DNA from: Marinobacter halodurans
GTDB lineage: Bacteria > Pseudomonadota > Gammaproteobacteria > Pseudomonadales > Oleiphilaceae
NCBI RefSeq assembly: GCF_004327985.1
Contig: NZ_SJDL01000025.1
Span: 18,178 to 82,177, forward strand
Reading direction: 5' to 3'
Length of the DNA: 64,000 nt
Shown: one piece after another, positions 1 to 9,293 of the stretch
Layout: each line of letters opens with the position of its first letter
Position numbering within the stretch: position 1 is the first letter of the stretch
Position numbers and translations under genes: made by a program
The notes under the pieces: model-generated
Told to the model about the DNA's origin: nothing
Databases searched by the model: none
Seen by the model: only the letters and a program-made list of their open reading frames with translations

Positions 1-1
1 C

Positions 2-2080
2 ATGGCCGGTTTCGCCGCCCAGGACAAGGACGGTGCCCAGACATTCCAGCCCGTTTCGCCGACCATTGATCAGGCCCGCGCCAACATCCTGATCGCCCGG
101 CAATTGCAGTTCACGCATTTCCTGGATCAGCGGATCGACTCTGACCTGTCCAAGCGGGTTTTCGACGCCTATCTGGACCACCTGGACGGTCAGCATGTCT
201 ATTTCCTGCAGAGCGACATCGACCGGTTCTCGCCCTGGCGCACCAAGCTCGATTCGGCCCTGAAGACCGGGCAGCTCGAACCGGCTTTCCAGATCTACAA
301 CCTGTTTGAAAAACGCGTCATCGAGCGTCTGGATTACGCACTGAAGCTGATCGACGACGGCGTCGACCAGTTCGATTTCAGCAAGGACGAAGAACTCAAG
401 CTGGATCGCTCCAACAATCCCTGGGCCAAGAGCGAGGACGAGCTGGACGCCATCTGGAAGCGTCGCATCAAGAACGCCGTGCTCGCCCAGCGCCTGAATG
501 GCAAGAGCGACAAGGAAATCACAACGTCCCTGAAGCGCCGCTACGAGAGCCAGCGCTCCCGCACCCTGCAGGTGCGCAGCGAGGATGCGTTCCAAACCTA
601 CATGAATGCCTTTACCAGCCTGTGGGATCCGCATACCTCCTACTTTTCACCGCGCACCTCCGAGAACTTCAACATCAATATGAGTCTCTCGCTGGAAGGC
701 ATCGGCGCGGTGCTGCAGTCCGACAACGAATACACCAAGGTCGTTCGCCTGGTGCCGGGTGGCCCGGCCTCCAAGCAGGGCCAACTGAAGCCGGCCGACC
801 GCATCGTGGGTGTTGCCCAGGGTAAGGACGGCGAAATGAAGAACGTCGTGGGCTGGCGCCTGGATGAAGTCGTCGACCTGATTCGCGGCCCGCGTTCCTC
901 CGTCGTGCGCCTGGAAGTCATCCCGGCCAGCGCCTCGGATGAAACCATCACCCGCACCATCGACATCACCCGTGACAAGGTGAAGCTGGAAGAGCAGTCC
1001 GCCAAGAGCGACATGATCGACCTGAAGCGGGACGGCAAAAACTACAAGGTTGGTGTGATCGATATTCCCACCTTCTATGCCGATTTCCAGGCCATGCAGG
1101 CCGGCGATCCAAACTACAAGAGCACCACCCGCGATGTCCGCAAGCTGATCGACAAGCTCAAGGAGCAGGGCATGCAGGGTCTGGTGATTGACCTGCGCAA
1201 CAACGGTGGGGGCGCCCTCCAGGAAGCCAACGACCTGATCGGCCTGTTCATCGATGAAGGCCCGACGGTCCAGATCCGCAGCGCGGACAACGACGTCAGC
1301 GTGCTGACCGACGACGACCCGTCCGTGGCCTACTCCGGCCCTCTGGTGGTCCTGGTCAACCGTATGAGCGCCTCGGCTTCCGAGATCTTCGCCGGTGCCA
1401 TCCAGGATTACGGCCGCGGCCTGATCGTGGGCTCCCAGACCTTCGGCAAAGGTACCGTGCAGGCGGTTCGCCCGCTCAACCATGGCCAGTTGAAGATCAC
1501 CCAGTCCAAGTTCTACCGGGTTTCCGGCGGTTCCACCCAGCACAAGGGCGTGATCCCGGACATCAACATCCCCACCCGGATCAACAAGGAAGAGATCGGC
1601 GAGGACGCGCTGGACAACGCCCTGCCCTGGGACCAGATCGAAGCGGTGCCCCATGCCCGCTATTTCGATTTCAGCAGCGTGATCGGCAAGCTGCGCGAGC
1701 GCCACGAAGCCCGGTTTGCCAAGAACCCGGAATTCCAACTGCTTGAAGAGGAGATCAACCTGCTCAAGAGCCAGCGTAATCGCGAATACGTCAGTCTCAA
1801 CTACAAAGAGCGTGAAACCTACCAGGACGACCTTGAATCCCGCCAGTTGAAGATCGCCAACGCGCGCCGCCAGCTCAAGGGCAAGGAGCCGTTCAAGAAC
1901 TGGGAAGCACTGGAAAACTACGAAGAAGAGGAAGCGGCCAAGCCGGAAGATCAGGATGATGACGATTTCATCGTCCGCGAGGGTGGCTACATCATGTCCG
2001 ACATGATCGAACTGGACTCCCGGATGGCCTCCATCGACCCACCGGAGCGCATCACCGCCCAAGCGGACGAGCATCTGTAA
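2..2080 (+). CDS. prc: Tail-specific (C-terminal processing) protease Prc, 5' end cut by window
   Basis: Periplasmic serine protease that degrades or trims proteins by recognising their C-termini. The 692 residues seen follow the E. coli Prc layout: an N-terminal helical domain with a PHTSYFSPR-type motif, a PDZ domain (about 225-330), then the S41 protease domain. The catalytic Ser lies in the SASASEIFAGA run, 25 residues before the Lys of FGKGTVQ, the Ser-Lys dyad spacing of Prc. The C-terminal coiled region ends in an acidic stretch. The ATG at position 2 is followed by sequence resembling the mature N-terminus and no signal peptide is visible, so the true start is probably upstream of the window. 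Family assignment is secure. Confidence 0.95.
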   Translation: MAGFAAQDKDGAQTFQPVSPTIDQARANILIARQLQFTHFLDQRIDSDLSKRVFDAYLDHLDGQHVYFLQSDIDRFSPWRTKLDSALKTGQLEPAFQIYNLFEKRVIERLDYALKLIDDGVDQFDFSKDEELKLDRSNNPWAKSEDELDAIWKRRIKNAVLAQRLNGKSDKEITTSLKRRYESQRSRTLQVRSEDAFQTYMNAFTSLWDPHTSYFSPRTSENFNINMSLSLEGIGAVLQSDNEYTKVVRLVPGGPASKQGQLKPADRIVGVAQGKDGEMKNVVGWRLDEVVDLIRGPRSSVVRLEVIPASASDETITRTIDITRDKVKLEEQSAKSDMIDLKRDGKNYKVGVIDIPTFYADFQAMQAGDPNYKSTTRDVRKLIDKLKEQGMQGLVIDLRNNGGGALQEANDLIGLFIDEGPTVQIRSADNDVSVLTDDDPSVAYSGPLVVLVNRMSASASEIFAGAIQDYGRGLIVGSQTFGKGTVQAVRPLNHGQLKITQSKFYRVSGGSTQHKGVIPDINIPTRINKEEIGEDALDNALPWDQIEAVPHARYFDFSSVIGKLRERHEARFAKNPEFQLLEEEINLLKSQRNREYVSLNYKERETYQDDLESRQLKIANARRQLKGKEPFKNWEALENYEEEEAAKPEDQDDDDFIVREGGYIMSDMIELDSRMASIDPPERITAQADEHL

Positions 2081-2115
2081 GAGAACGATACGAAGGGCCG
2101 GGCAAGGAACGCTGG

Positions 2116-2937
2116 ATGAGTAACGAGAGCGACCGCAAACGCGCCCTGGCCCTGGAAAGCCTGCTCATGGACACGCTGCATGCCATACAGTCCATGCAGC
2201 AGGCTGAAAAACTCGGCATCCCGCCCCTCACCGGCCAGCAAATGGCCGGGGGCAAGGAACGGAAACCCGCCGCCGAAGACGAGGATTCCCTGGTCGACCG
2301 GCTGGCCGACTTCACCGGCTCCGCCTTCCGTTTTGCCCTGAGAACCACCGACACGTCCATCAAGGCCGGGCGCGCCCTGCTCAACTCGCAGGATAAACTG
2401 CGCATGATGCTTGCCGCCGGCGATTCCCTGAAAGATATCCGGGAAGTGGCCGGCCTCACCCTCAGTGAGATGAGCGAGGCCCTGGACCTGCGGGACAAAA
2501 GCTTGCTGGAAGCCATCGAGAACGGCACCGCCACCCTCTCCTTCGAGCTGATCCTGCGTCTGGCCGCGCTGGTGGCCCGCAACGACCCGATTCCCTTCAT
2601 CCTCCGTTTTACCCGCAACTACAATCCGGAGGCCTGGCAGATCCTCACTGACTGGGGCGTCGGCAAATTGCCGCTGCAGTTCGAACGGGAACGGGAGTTT
2701 CTCAACATTTTCCGGGGGCACGACGAGGCTCGCGAGCTATCCGACGAGGGCTTCCGCAAGGTGCTGGATTTCACCCGCCAGAGCTTTGAGATGTCGCTGC
2801 ATTTCGTCGCCGAACAGGAGGCGGAAGTGGCCCGGGTTCGCGCCGAGGTGGAGCATCCAGCCAACGAATCCAGGGCAGACAGCCCCCAACCCTCACCTCC
2901 GCGCAGGAAAGCCCGGCCCCGGCGCAACTCTCACTGA
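2116..2937 (+). CDS. XRE-like helix-turn-helix protein downstream of prc
   Basis: A 273-residue cytoplasmic protein. Residues about 95-150 (LRMMLAAGDSLKDIREVAGL and after) read as a lambda-repressor/XRE-type helix-turn-helix, followed by a segment ending FILRFTRNYNPEAW. The C-terminus is basic (RRKARPRRN). A Shine-Dalgarno-like AAGGAA lies ahead of the ATG, and the gene follows prc by 35 bp in the same direction, so co-transcription is likely. No metabolic target can be read from the sequence. Regulator is the best guess. Confidence 0.75.
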   Translation: MSNESDRKRALALESLLMDTLHAIQSMQQAEKLGIPPLTGQQMAGGKERKPAAEDEDSLVDRLADFTGSAFRFALRTTDTSIKAGRALLNSQDKLRMMLAAGDSLKDIREVAGLTLSEMSEALDLRDKSLLEAIENGTATLSFELILRLAALVARNDPIPFILRFTRNYNPEAWQILTDWGVGKLPLQFEREREFLNIFRGHDEARELSDEGFRKVLDFTRQSFEMSLHFVAEQEAEVARVRAEVEHPANESRADSPQPSPPRRKARPRRNSH

Positions 2938-3043
2938 TTTCCCGTGGAGTGTGTCCTGTGATCAATATCAGGGTCGGGAAGGGAGAAACGGCCATCCGTG
3001 AATCCGGCGCGCCGCCAGTCATTGACGCCGGCCGACAGCGTAG

Positions 3044-4117
3044 TCAACCCTGCGGGAACCGGCGTTTGAGGAAGGAAAGCAGAAGCGGCATAAGCAGGAT
3101 CAGGACCGTCAGCCGCAGCAGGTGGTGCGAGGTCACAAACGCTGGTTCGATGCCCAGTGACAACGCCACCAGACTGAGTTCAGGCGCTCCGCCCGGCATA
3201 TAGGCGAGCAGTGCCGCAGCCGGCGAGTAACCGGTGACGGCATGACCCAGCCAGGCAGCGGCCACGGCAATCAGCATCAGCAGTAAGGCCTGTATCACGG
3301 AGATCAGCAAACCCACTCCCAGTGACGCCAGGGGGGTGCCCACAAACCGGACCCCGACCGATACCCCGATGACGATCTGTGCGAAGGCCACCACCACCGG
3401 CGGAATCGTGGCTTCGCAAATACCGGTCACATGCAGCAGGCCGGAAACCAGCACCGGCCCGAACAGCAATGGGTTGGGCAATCGCTGCAAGCGCCCCAAC
3501 CAGGCACCGGCAATACCGGCGCCCACCAGCATCAGGGCATCGCCCCAGGCGGGCATGGCCAGCCACTGTGACAGCGTCACGTTGCGCGCCTGCAGATTCA
3601 CATGACCGATCAGCTGCAACACCGGTGGAATGGCCAGGAGCAGGACCAATACACGGACCGCGTGGGCCAGCCCCACGGCCCGCAGGTCCGCTTCGGAGTC
3701 CGCCGCCATCAGCGTCACGGCAGACAAGCCGCCGGGCATGCCGGCGTAGATCGCGGTATCCAGCGAGTTGCCCGCAATCCGGCGGCTCATCCACACCGAA
3801 ACCACCATCATCACCGCCGTGCTGACCAGCATGATCGCCAGGCTCGCACCCCAGCGGCCGATATCGCCGGCCATATCCGGTGTGAACGCCGCACCCAGCA
3901 TCACGCCGATGACGGCGAGCACGGCCTTGCGGGACGCGGTCGGGGACGGCAGTCGCACACCGGCCAGGCTGAGTGCGGTGGTGACGATCAACGCTCCCAG
4001 CAGCCACGGCAGCGGCATCCGGACCGCATAGGCCAGGCCGCTGCCACACGCGCCAATCAACAATGTGGGCAGCAGTCTGCCACCGTCAGCCACCCGGGCC
4101 TTGAGGATATGAATCAA
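3044..4117 (-). CDS. AbrB-family membrane protein (putative transporter/regulator)
   Basis: A 357-residue, very hydrophobic protein with about ten membrane helices in two similar halves, each with a Gly-rich MPLPWLLGAL or LPNPLLFGPVL-type motif. This is the layout of the AbrB duplication family (once annotated as ammonia monooxygenase regulators). It ends 7 bp past the tctA stop in the same direction, so it is the last gene of a tctC-tctB-tctA-abrB operon. That position suggests a role linked to the carboxylate taken up by TctCBA. Family call good, function unknown. Confidence 0.85.
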   Translation of the reverse strand: MIHILKARVADGGRLLPTLLIGACGSGLAYAVRMPLPWLLGALIVTTALSLAGVRLPSPTASRKAVLAVIGVMLGAAFTPDMAGDIGRWGASLAIMLVSTAVMMVVSVWMSRRIAGNSLDTAIYAGMPGGLSAVTLMAADSEADLRAVGLAHAVRVLVLLLAIPPVLQLIGHVNLQARNVTLSQWLAMPAWGDALMLVGAGIAGAWLGRLQRLPNPLLFGPVLVSGLLHVTGICEATIPPVVVAFAQIVIGVSVGVRFVGTPLASLGVGLLISVIQALLLMLIAVAAAWLGHAVTGYSPAAALLAYMPGGAPELSLVALSLGIEPAFVTSHHLLRLTVLILLMPLLLSFLKRRFPQG

Positions 4118-4123
4118 CGCTCG

Positions 4124-5638
4124 TCAGGCCCGGGCCGGGGATTTGCCGGGCAATAGCCTGGGCAGCAACCAGGGCAGGACCAGCAGCAGAACCGCCGCAA
4201 TCCACAGGCCGATGGAAATACCGGACTGCCAGAGGATACCCATATCACCGCCGCTGATCGACAGCGCCCGCCGCAGGTTGTCTTCCATCAGGCCACCCAG
4301 GACGTAGCCCAGGATCACCGGCGCCAGCGAGAAGCCCAGCTTGCGCAACAGGTACCCGAAGATGCCGATAACCAGCATCAGGTAGATGGCCATCAGATCC
4401 GAGTGCAGTTGATAGACCCCCACGAAGGCCAGAATCGCGATGGCTGGCACCAGCACCCAGCGCGGGATGGTCAGCACTTTCGCAAAGAACCCGGCCAGCG
4501 GCAGGTTGAGTGCCAGCAGCATGATGTTGCCGATATACAGCGACGCAATCAGGCCACCCGCCACTTCGGGACGCTCCGAGAAGAGCATCGGGCCGGGGGT
4601 GATGTTATAGAGCATCAGCGCACCCAGCAGGACAGCCGTGGTGCCGGATCCCGGGATGCCCAGCGTCAGCATCGGCACGAACGAGCCCGCCGCCGAGGCG
4701 TTGTTGCCGGCCTCCGGTGCCGCCAGACCGCGCATGTCGCCGGTACCGAAGGTGTTTTCCTTATCGGACAGGCGCTTCTCGGTCGTGTAGCTGACGGCCC
4801 CCGCCACGGACGCGCCGGTTCCCGGCAATACGCCGACGATGAAACCGATCACGCCGCTTCGCAGCATGGCCCACTTGCAGTACAGCACCTCTTTCAGGCT
4901 CACCATCACCCGGCCCACCGGCGGCATGGCATCGCCGGCATCCTGTCGGTTGGCGTGCTCCAGCATCAGCAGGATCTCGCTGATAGCAAACAGGCCGATG
5001 ATCATCACCACGAAATCGATGCCATCATAGAGCTCCGCCAGGCCAAAGGTGTAACGCATCACCCCGGTGCCGGAATCCACGCCGATCATGGCGATCATCA
5101 CGCCGAGTACCGCACCAATACCGGTCTTGACCGGATCCTTGCCCATCATCACGGCCATCGACGAGAACGCGAACACCATCAGCGCAAAGAACTCGGCCGG
5201 ACCGAACATGACCGCCACCCGGGCCAGCAACGGTGCAAACAGCGTAAGCCCGATGATGGCGATGGTCGCGCCGACAAACGAACTGACCGCCGACAGCCCC
5301 AGGGCCGGACCGGCGAGCCCTTTCTTCGCCAGCGGATGGCCATCCAGGGTGGACATCACCGCACCGGCATCACCGGGTACGTTGAGCAGGATACTGGACA
5401 TACGCCCGCCGTATTCGGCACCGGTGTAGACACCCGCCAGCAGTATCAGCGCGGACTCCGCCGGGAGGCCCAGGGTGTAAGCCAGGGGCATCAGGATCGC
5501 GATGCCGTTGATCGGGCCAATGCCCGGCAAGGCGCCAAATAGGGTGCCCAGCAACGCACCGAGGAAAGCCAGTCCCAGGTTCAGGGGGGTCAGCGCAACA
5601 TCAAAACCATGAATCAGAAAATCGAACATGCCAGGCAC
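4124..5638 (-). CDS. tctA: Tripartite tricarboxylate transporter, large permease TctA
   Basis: A 504-residue, 11-12 helix membrane protein with the family hallmarks near the N-terminus (GALLGTLFGALPGIGPINGI) and a second Gly-rich loop in mid-protein (GVLPGTGASVAG). TctA forms the transport channel for citrate-like di/tricarboxylates delivered by TctC. Length is normal. It starts 2 bp after the tctB stop, so translation is probably coupled. The substrate cannot be read from the sequence. Confidence 0.93.
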   Translation of the reverse strand: MPGMFDFLIHGFDVALTPLNLGLAFLGALLGTLFGALPGIGPINGIAILMPLAYTLGLPAESALILLAGVYTGAEYGGRMSSILLNVPGDAGAVMSTLDGHPLAKKGLAGPALGLSAVSSFVGATIAIIGLTLFAPLLARVAVMFGPAEFFALMVFAFSSMAVMMGKDPVKTGIGAVLGVMIAMIGVDSGTGVMRYTFGLAELYDGIDFVVMIIGLFAISEILLMLEHANRQDAGDAMPPVGRVMVSLKEVLYCKWAMLRSGVIGFIVGVLPGTGASVAGAVSYTTEKRLSDKENTFGTGDMRGLAAPEAGNNASAAGSFVPMLTLGIPGSGTTAVLLGALMLYNITPGPMLFSERPEVAGGLIASLYIGNIMLLALNLPLAGFFAKVLTIPRWVLVPAIAILAFVGVYQLHSDLMAIYLMLVIGIFGYLLRKLGFSLAPVILGYVLGGLMEDNLRRALSISGGDMGILWQSGISIGLWIAAVLLLVLPWLLPRLLPGKSPARA

Positions 5639-5639
5639 C

Positions 5640-6089
5640 TCAGTTGAAGTCGGGCAGCCAGTGGCCGCCTGGCAGTGAAATACCCAGCCCCAGGGTAAAG
5701 AGGTAGTTACTGCCCAGGGCCATCAATACGCCCGCCAGCAACGCCTTGGGCCAGCCCGCCCCGAACAGGCGGGCCAGGGACAGCACCGCGAAGAACGTCG
5801 TGACCAGGAAGCCCAGCCGGGTAAACAGCAGCGCGTAGACCAGCAGGACGACCAATACGGCCGCCAGCTTCAGGGCCACACGCTTGTCCGGCCAGGCGCC
5901 GTCTTCACCAGGGCGGAAGACCAGCACCAGCGACAGGGCCGCCAGCACGACCGACAGCAGTATCGGGAACGCCTTGGGACCGACGGGCTCGTAGCTGAAG
6001 GTGACCTGGAACTGGGTGGCCTTGAAGGCGGCGAACGCCGCCAGACCGATCAAGGCAATCCCCAGGATACGGTCGGCGGCGATTCTCAT
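5640..6089 (-). CDS. tctB: Tripartite tricarboxylate transporter, small subunit TctB
   Basis: A 149-residue protein with four predicted membrane helices, the size and pattern of TctB. An FSYEPVGPKAFP segment follows helix 1, matching the usual GPxxFP motif. It lies between tctC (4-bp overlap with the tctC stop) and tctA (adjacent), the canonical C-B-A order. It is required with TctA for transport; its exact role is not established. Confidence 0.9.
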   Translation of the reverse strand: MRIAADRILGIALIGLAAFAAFKATQFQVTFSYEPVGPKAFPILLSVVLAALSLVLVFRPGEDGAWPDKRVALKLAAVLVVLLVYALLFTRLGFLVTTFFAVLSLARLFGAGWPKALLAGVLMALGSNYLFTLGLGISLPGGHWLPDFN

Positions 6090-7072
6090 TGCGACAGCCC
6101 TACTTCTTTCGCCAGTTGCTTGAACTGCGCAACCTGCTTCTTCACATAGCCGTCGAAGTCATCGCCGAAGCGGGCCATCGGGAACAGGCCACGGGCCTCG
6201 CGCATCTTCGCGAACTGCTCGTTGTCGGCCAGCTTCTCCAGACGATCCTCCCAGGCGTTGTAAGCCTTGTCGCTGACATCCGGCCCCATGTAGTAACCGC
6301 GCCAGATCGGCCATTCCACGTCGTACCCCTGCTCCGCGGCGGTGGGAATATCCGCATAGGGGCCACCCACACGCTCCTCGGCCAGTGCAGCCAGCACGCG
6401 AACCTTGCCGCTTTCCAGGTGCGGGCGCAGTTCGGACAGGTCACCGGTGAACACCTGGATGTGATCGCCCAGCAGTGCGGCCAGCGATTCACCGCCGCCT
6501 TCGAAGGCCACATAACGCAGCTTGCGCGGTGAAATGCCCGCGGCCTTGGCGGTCAATGCGGCTTTCATCCAGTCCTGGCTGCCGACGGTACCGCCGGCGC
6601 CGAACACGATCCCGCCGGGGCGTTTCTTCAGGTCTTGCATCAGGTCGTCGAGGGTCTGCCAGGGCGCATCCGCCTTGACCACGATCGCGCCGTAGTCCAC
6701 GCCCAACGCGCCCAGCCAGCGCACTTCGCTGGCGTCGTACTGGCCGAACTTGCCCAGTGCCAGGTTTACGGCGGCGCCGGTGGAAGCGGCCACGATCAGG
6801 TTGGGATCATCGTTGCGCACGCCGTTGACGTGGTTGTACGCCACCGCACCGATGCCACCGGGCATGTAGGTGACCATCATCGGCTTGTCGATCAGGCCGG
6901 TTTCCTGCAGACCGTTGGCGGCCAGGCGACAGGTCAGGTCGTAACCACCGCCGGGCTTGGCGGGGGCGATGCACTCGGTGCCGTCGGCTTGGGCGTGAGC
7001 GGTGCCGGTCATCAGTGCGGCGCCCATAACGAGCGGAGCAGACCAGCGAAGGAATGCGGAGTTGAATTTCAT
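6086..7072 (-). CDS. tctC: Tripartite tricarboxylate transporter, periplasmic binding protein TctC
   Basis: A 328-residue Bug/TctC-family solute-binding protein. The start at 7072 is chosen because it gives a clean Sec signal peptide (MKFNSAFLRWSAPLVMGAAL, cleavage near AHA-QA) and has AGGAG six bases upstream. The longer frame to 7177 has neither. The mature protein has the family CIAPAKPGGGYDLTCRL motif, which binds the carboxylate, and a GGTVGSQDW loop. It heads the tctCBA operon and is transcribed away from tctD. Confidence 0.93.
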   Translation of the reverse strand: MKFNSAFLRWSAPLVMGAALMTGTAHAQADGTECIAPAKPGGGYDLTCRLAANGLQETGLIDKPMMVTYMPGGIGAVAYNHVNGVRNDDPNLIVAASTGAAVNLALGKFGQYDASEVRWLGALGVDYGAIVVKADAPWQTLDDLMQDLKKRPGGIVFGAGGTVGSQDWMKAALTAKAAGISPRKLRYVAFEGGGESLAALLGDHIQVFTGDLSELRPHLESGKVRVLAALAEERVGGPYADIPTAAEQGYDVEWPIWRGYYMGPDVSDKAYNAWEDRLEKLADNEQFAKMREARGLFPMARFGDDFDGYVKKQVAQFKQLAKEVGLSQ

Positions 7073-7166
7073 GTTGGACTCCTGTTGTATTTGTTTTCCG
7101 CAGGGGCTTGGGCCGGCCCCTGATCCGTTCATCGTGTCGATGACCCGATTCATTCTAGGGACGCAA

Positions 7167-7194
7167 CCTGTCATCAACCTGTCAGGTTCCTGTC
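7167..7194. promoter_or_regulatory. Three CCTGTC direct repeats, candidate TctD operator
   Basis: CCTGTC occurs at 7167, 7178 and 7189, exactly 11 bp apart, between the divergent tctC and tctD starts. Direct repeats on one face of the helix are typical of OmpR-family response regulators such as TctD. This spot would let TctD act on tctCBA and on its own operon. The assignment is inferred from position and spacing. Confidence 0.55.
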
Positions 7195-7227
7195 GTCGTC
7201 ATCCCACCGCTGCGAGATCCAGAGTCC

Positions 7228-7896
7228 ATGCGTCTGCTTATCGTTGAAGATGATCCGTTGATCGCCGACTCCCTGACCCAGGGGCTGGGGCCGCTGGGGA
7301 ACACAGTGGAAGTCTTCACCGTGCTCAGCGAGGCACGGGCGGCACTGGCGCACAGCCATTTCGATCTGGTGGTGCTTGATCTCGGACTGCCGGACGGCAA
7401 TGGCCTCACGCTGCTGGCCGAAATCCGCAGGCGGGGCGATGCCACGCCGGTGTTGATCCTCACCGCCCGGGATGGCGTCGCGGAGCGGGTCCAGGGACTC
7501 GATCTCGGTGCCGACGATTACCTGGCCAAGCCCTTTTCGCTGCCGGAACTCCAGGCGCGGGTCCGCGCCCTGCTCCGACGCAGCCAGCAGCGCACCGACA
7601 ATCGCCTGCGATTCGGCCCGCTGTGTTTTGATCCGGCCTCCGGCGAGGTCACACTGCATGACGAGCGGCTGGACCTGCCGCCACGGGAGCTCGGGCTGAT
7701 GGAGGGACTGCTGCTCCACGCCGGGCGCATTGTGCCCCGGGAGCAACTGATCGATCGGCTGTTCGGCTTCGGTGAGGCCGGTCCCAATGCCCTGGACCTA
7801 TACATCAGCCGCCTGCGCAAGCGCCTGCAGGGAAGCGGCGTGCGAATACGCACATTGCGGGGCCTGGGGTATCGGCTGGAGGACGACCCGACGTGA
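7228..7896 (+). CDS. tctD: Response regulator TctD (OmpR family)
   Basis: A 222-residue regulator. The receiver domain (1-120) has the acidic pair EDD, a phospho-acceptor Asp in VLDLGLPDG and the conserved Lys in DDYLAKPF. The C-terminal winged helix (about 130-220) ends in RIRTLRGLGYRLE. It overlaps tctE by 4 bp and lies divergent to tctCBA, the standard arrangement in which TctD activates the transporter operon on sensing the substrate. Confidence 0.93.
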   Translation: MRLLIVEDDPLIADSLTQGLGPLGNTVEVFTVLSEARAALAHSHFDLVVLDLGLPDGNGLTLLAEIRRRGDATPVLILTARDGVAERVQGLDLGADDYLAKPFSLPELQARVRALLRRSQQRTDNRLRFGPLCFDPASGEVTLHDERLDLPPRELGLMEGLLLHAGRIVPREQLIDRLFGFGEAGPNALDLYISRLRKRLQGSGVRIRTLRGLGYRLEDDPT

Positions 7897-9293
7897 TCGT
7901 TGTCGACGGCACCCTCAAGCGACGGCTGGGTGCCTGGCTGCTGGCCGCCGTGGCGGTGTTGGGGACCTTCCTGCTGGTGGAGGCTTACACCAGCGCCCAG
8001 CGGGCGGCGGATCGGGCCTTCGACAGCCAGCTCGAAGCCGCCAGCCTGACCATCGCCGAAGCCATCCAGTGGCAGGACGGCCAGCCGGTGGTGGAGATCC
8101 CCGCCGCCGCCTTCCAGATCCTGGCCACCGACCAGCAGGAGCGGGTGTTCTACACCATCCTCGACACCGGCGGGCGCGAAGTCACCGGCAATCTCGACGG
8201 CGTGATCACCGACGACCTGCGACAGGCAGCTCAGAGCGCAGCGGTCTGGAAGTTTGCCACCTACCACGGCACGCCGATCCGACTCTACGGGCGGGAGTTG
8301 AAATCCGCCGGCTGGGAATCCGTGGAGCCGGTACAGATCTGGGTGGGCCATACCCTGTCCGGCCGGGACGCCCTGGCCCGCGACCTGTTTTTCCGCGCCC
8401 TCTCCCGTTTTGTGGCCATGGTCATCCTGACCGGTCTGTTGATGTGGCTGGCCATCCGCACCGCCCTGCGCCCGGTGCGCCGGCTGCGCCAGCTCATCCG
8501 CCAGCGGGATGCGGACGATGTCAGCCCCCTGAACGCGCAGGTGCCCGGGGAACTCTATGACATGGCCGAAACCCTCAACGCCCTGTTCGAGCGCCAGCGC
8601 GAAGGACGCGGCGCCCTGCTGCGCTTTACCGCCGATGCCAGCCACCAGCTCAAGACCCCGCTCACCGGCCTGCAGAGCACCAGCGAGCTGGCGCTGCAAA
8701 GCGACCGGCCGGAGGACTGGCGGCGGGCCCTGCAAATCGTCCACGACAGCTCCGCCCGCACCAGCCGCCTGGCCGGGCAACTGCTGAGCCTGGCCCGTCT
8801 GCGCCACGCCGATGAAGGCACGCCCGGCCGCATCGACCTGGCCGCCGTCCTGAGGGACACGGTCATGGAATGGGCGGAGCGGGACGCCGCCCAGCACCAC
8901 GATCTCGGTCTGGCCCCGCTGCCGGACACGCCGCTGTTCGTGCAGGGTGAACCCTGGTCACTGCGGGAAATGATCGGCAACCTGATCGACAATGCCCTGC
9001 GCTACACGCCCGCCGGCAGCGTGATCACGCTGGACCTGGAACGGGCGGCGGATACCGTCACGCTGACCATCGAGGACAATGGCCCCGGTGTCAGCCGCGA
9101 CCTGCTGGATCGCCTGCACCAGCCCTTCGAACGGGCCGGCCGGCAGGACACCGAAGGCTCCGGCCTGGGCCTGGCCATCGTCGACTCCATCGCCCGCCGC
9201 CATCAGGCAACGCTGACCGTCCACAGCGAGCCCGGGCACGGCCTGCGGGTGACGGTGCGTTTTCCCCTGTTACCCGAGGAGGACCCGGCATGA
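7893..9293 (+). CDS. tctE: Sensor histidine kinase TctE
   Basis: A 466-residue kinase. It has membrane helices at about 12-32 and 165-188 around a periplasmic sensor of the 2CSK_N type, then a HAMP-like linker. The HisKA domain has ASHQLKTPLTGL (phospho-acceptor His), and the HATPase domain has NLIDNALRYTP, DNGPGV and GSGLGLAI. It starts within the tctD stop and its own stop overlaps the next gene by 4 bp, so all three are translationally coupled. Confidence 0.92.
   Translation: MIVVDGTLKRRLGAWLLAAVAVLGTFLLVEAYTSAQRAADRAFDSQLEAASLTIAEAIQWQDGQPVVEIPAAAFQILATDQQERVFYTILDTGGREVTGNLDGVITDDLRQAAQSAAVWKFATYHGTPIRLYGRELKSAGWESVEPVQIWVGHTLSGRDALARDLFFRALSRFVAMVILTGLLMWLAIRTALRPVRRLRQLIRQRDADDVSPLNAQVPGELYDMAETLNALFERQREGRGALLRFTADASHQLKTPLTGLQSTSELALQSDRPEDWRRALQIVHDSSARTSRLAGQLLSLARLRHADEGTPGRIDLAAVLRDTVMEWAERDAAQHHDLGLAPLPDTPLFVQGEPWSLREMIGNLIDNALRYTPAGSVITLDLERAADTVTLTIEDNGPGVSRDLLDRLHQPFERAGRQDTEGSGLGLAIVDSIARRHQATLTVHSEPGHGLRVTVRFPLLPEEDPA

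Noticed and set aside
647..2074. 475-codon minus-strand open frame inside prc
   Set aside because: Antisense shadow of a high-GC gene. The plus strand encodes a clear full-length Prc, and the antisense product has no recognisable family features.
7518..8900. 460-codon minus-strand frame opposite tctD/tctE
   Set aside because: Long only because of GC-rich codon bias in the real kinase genes. Product is Gly/Gln/His-rich with no domain.
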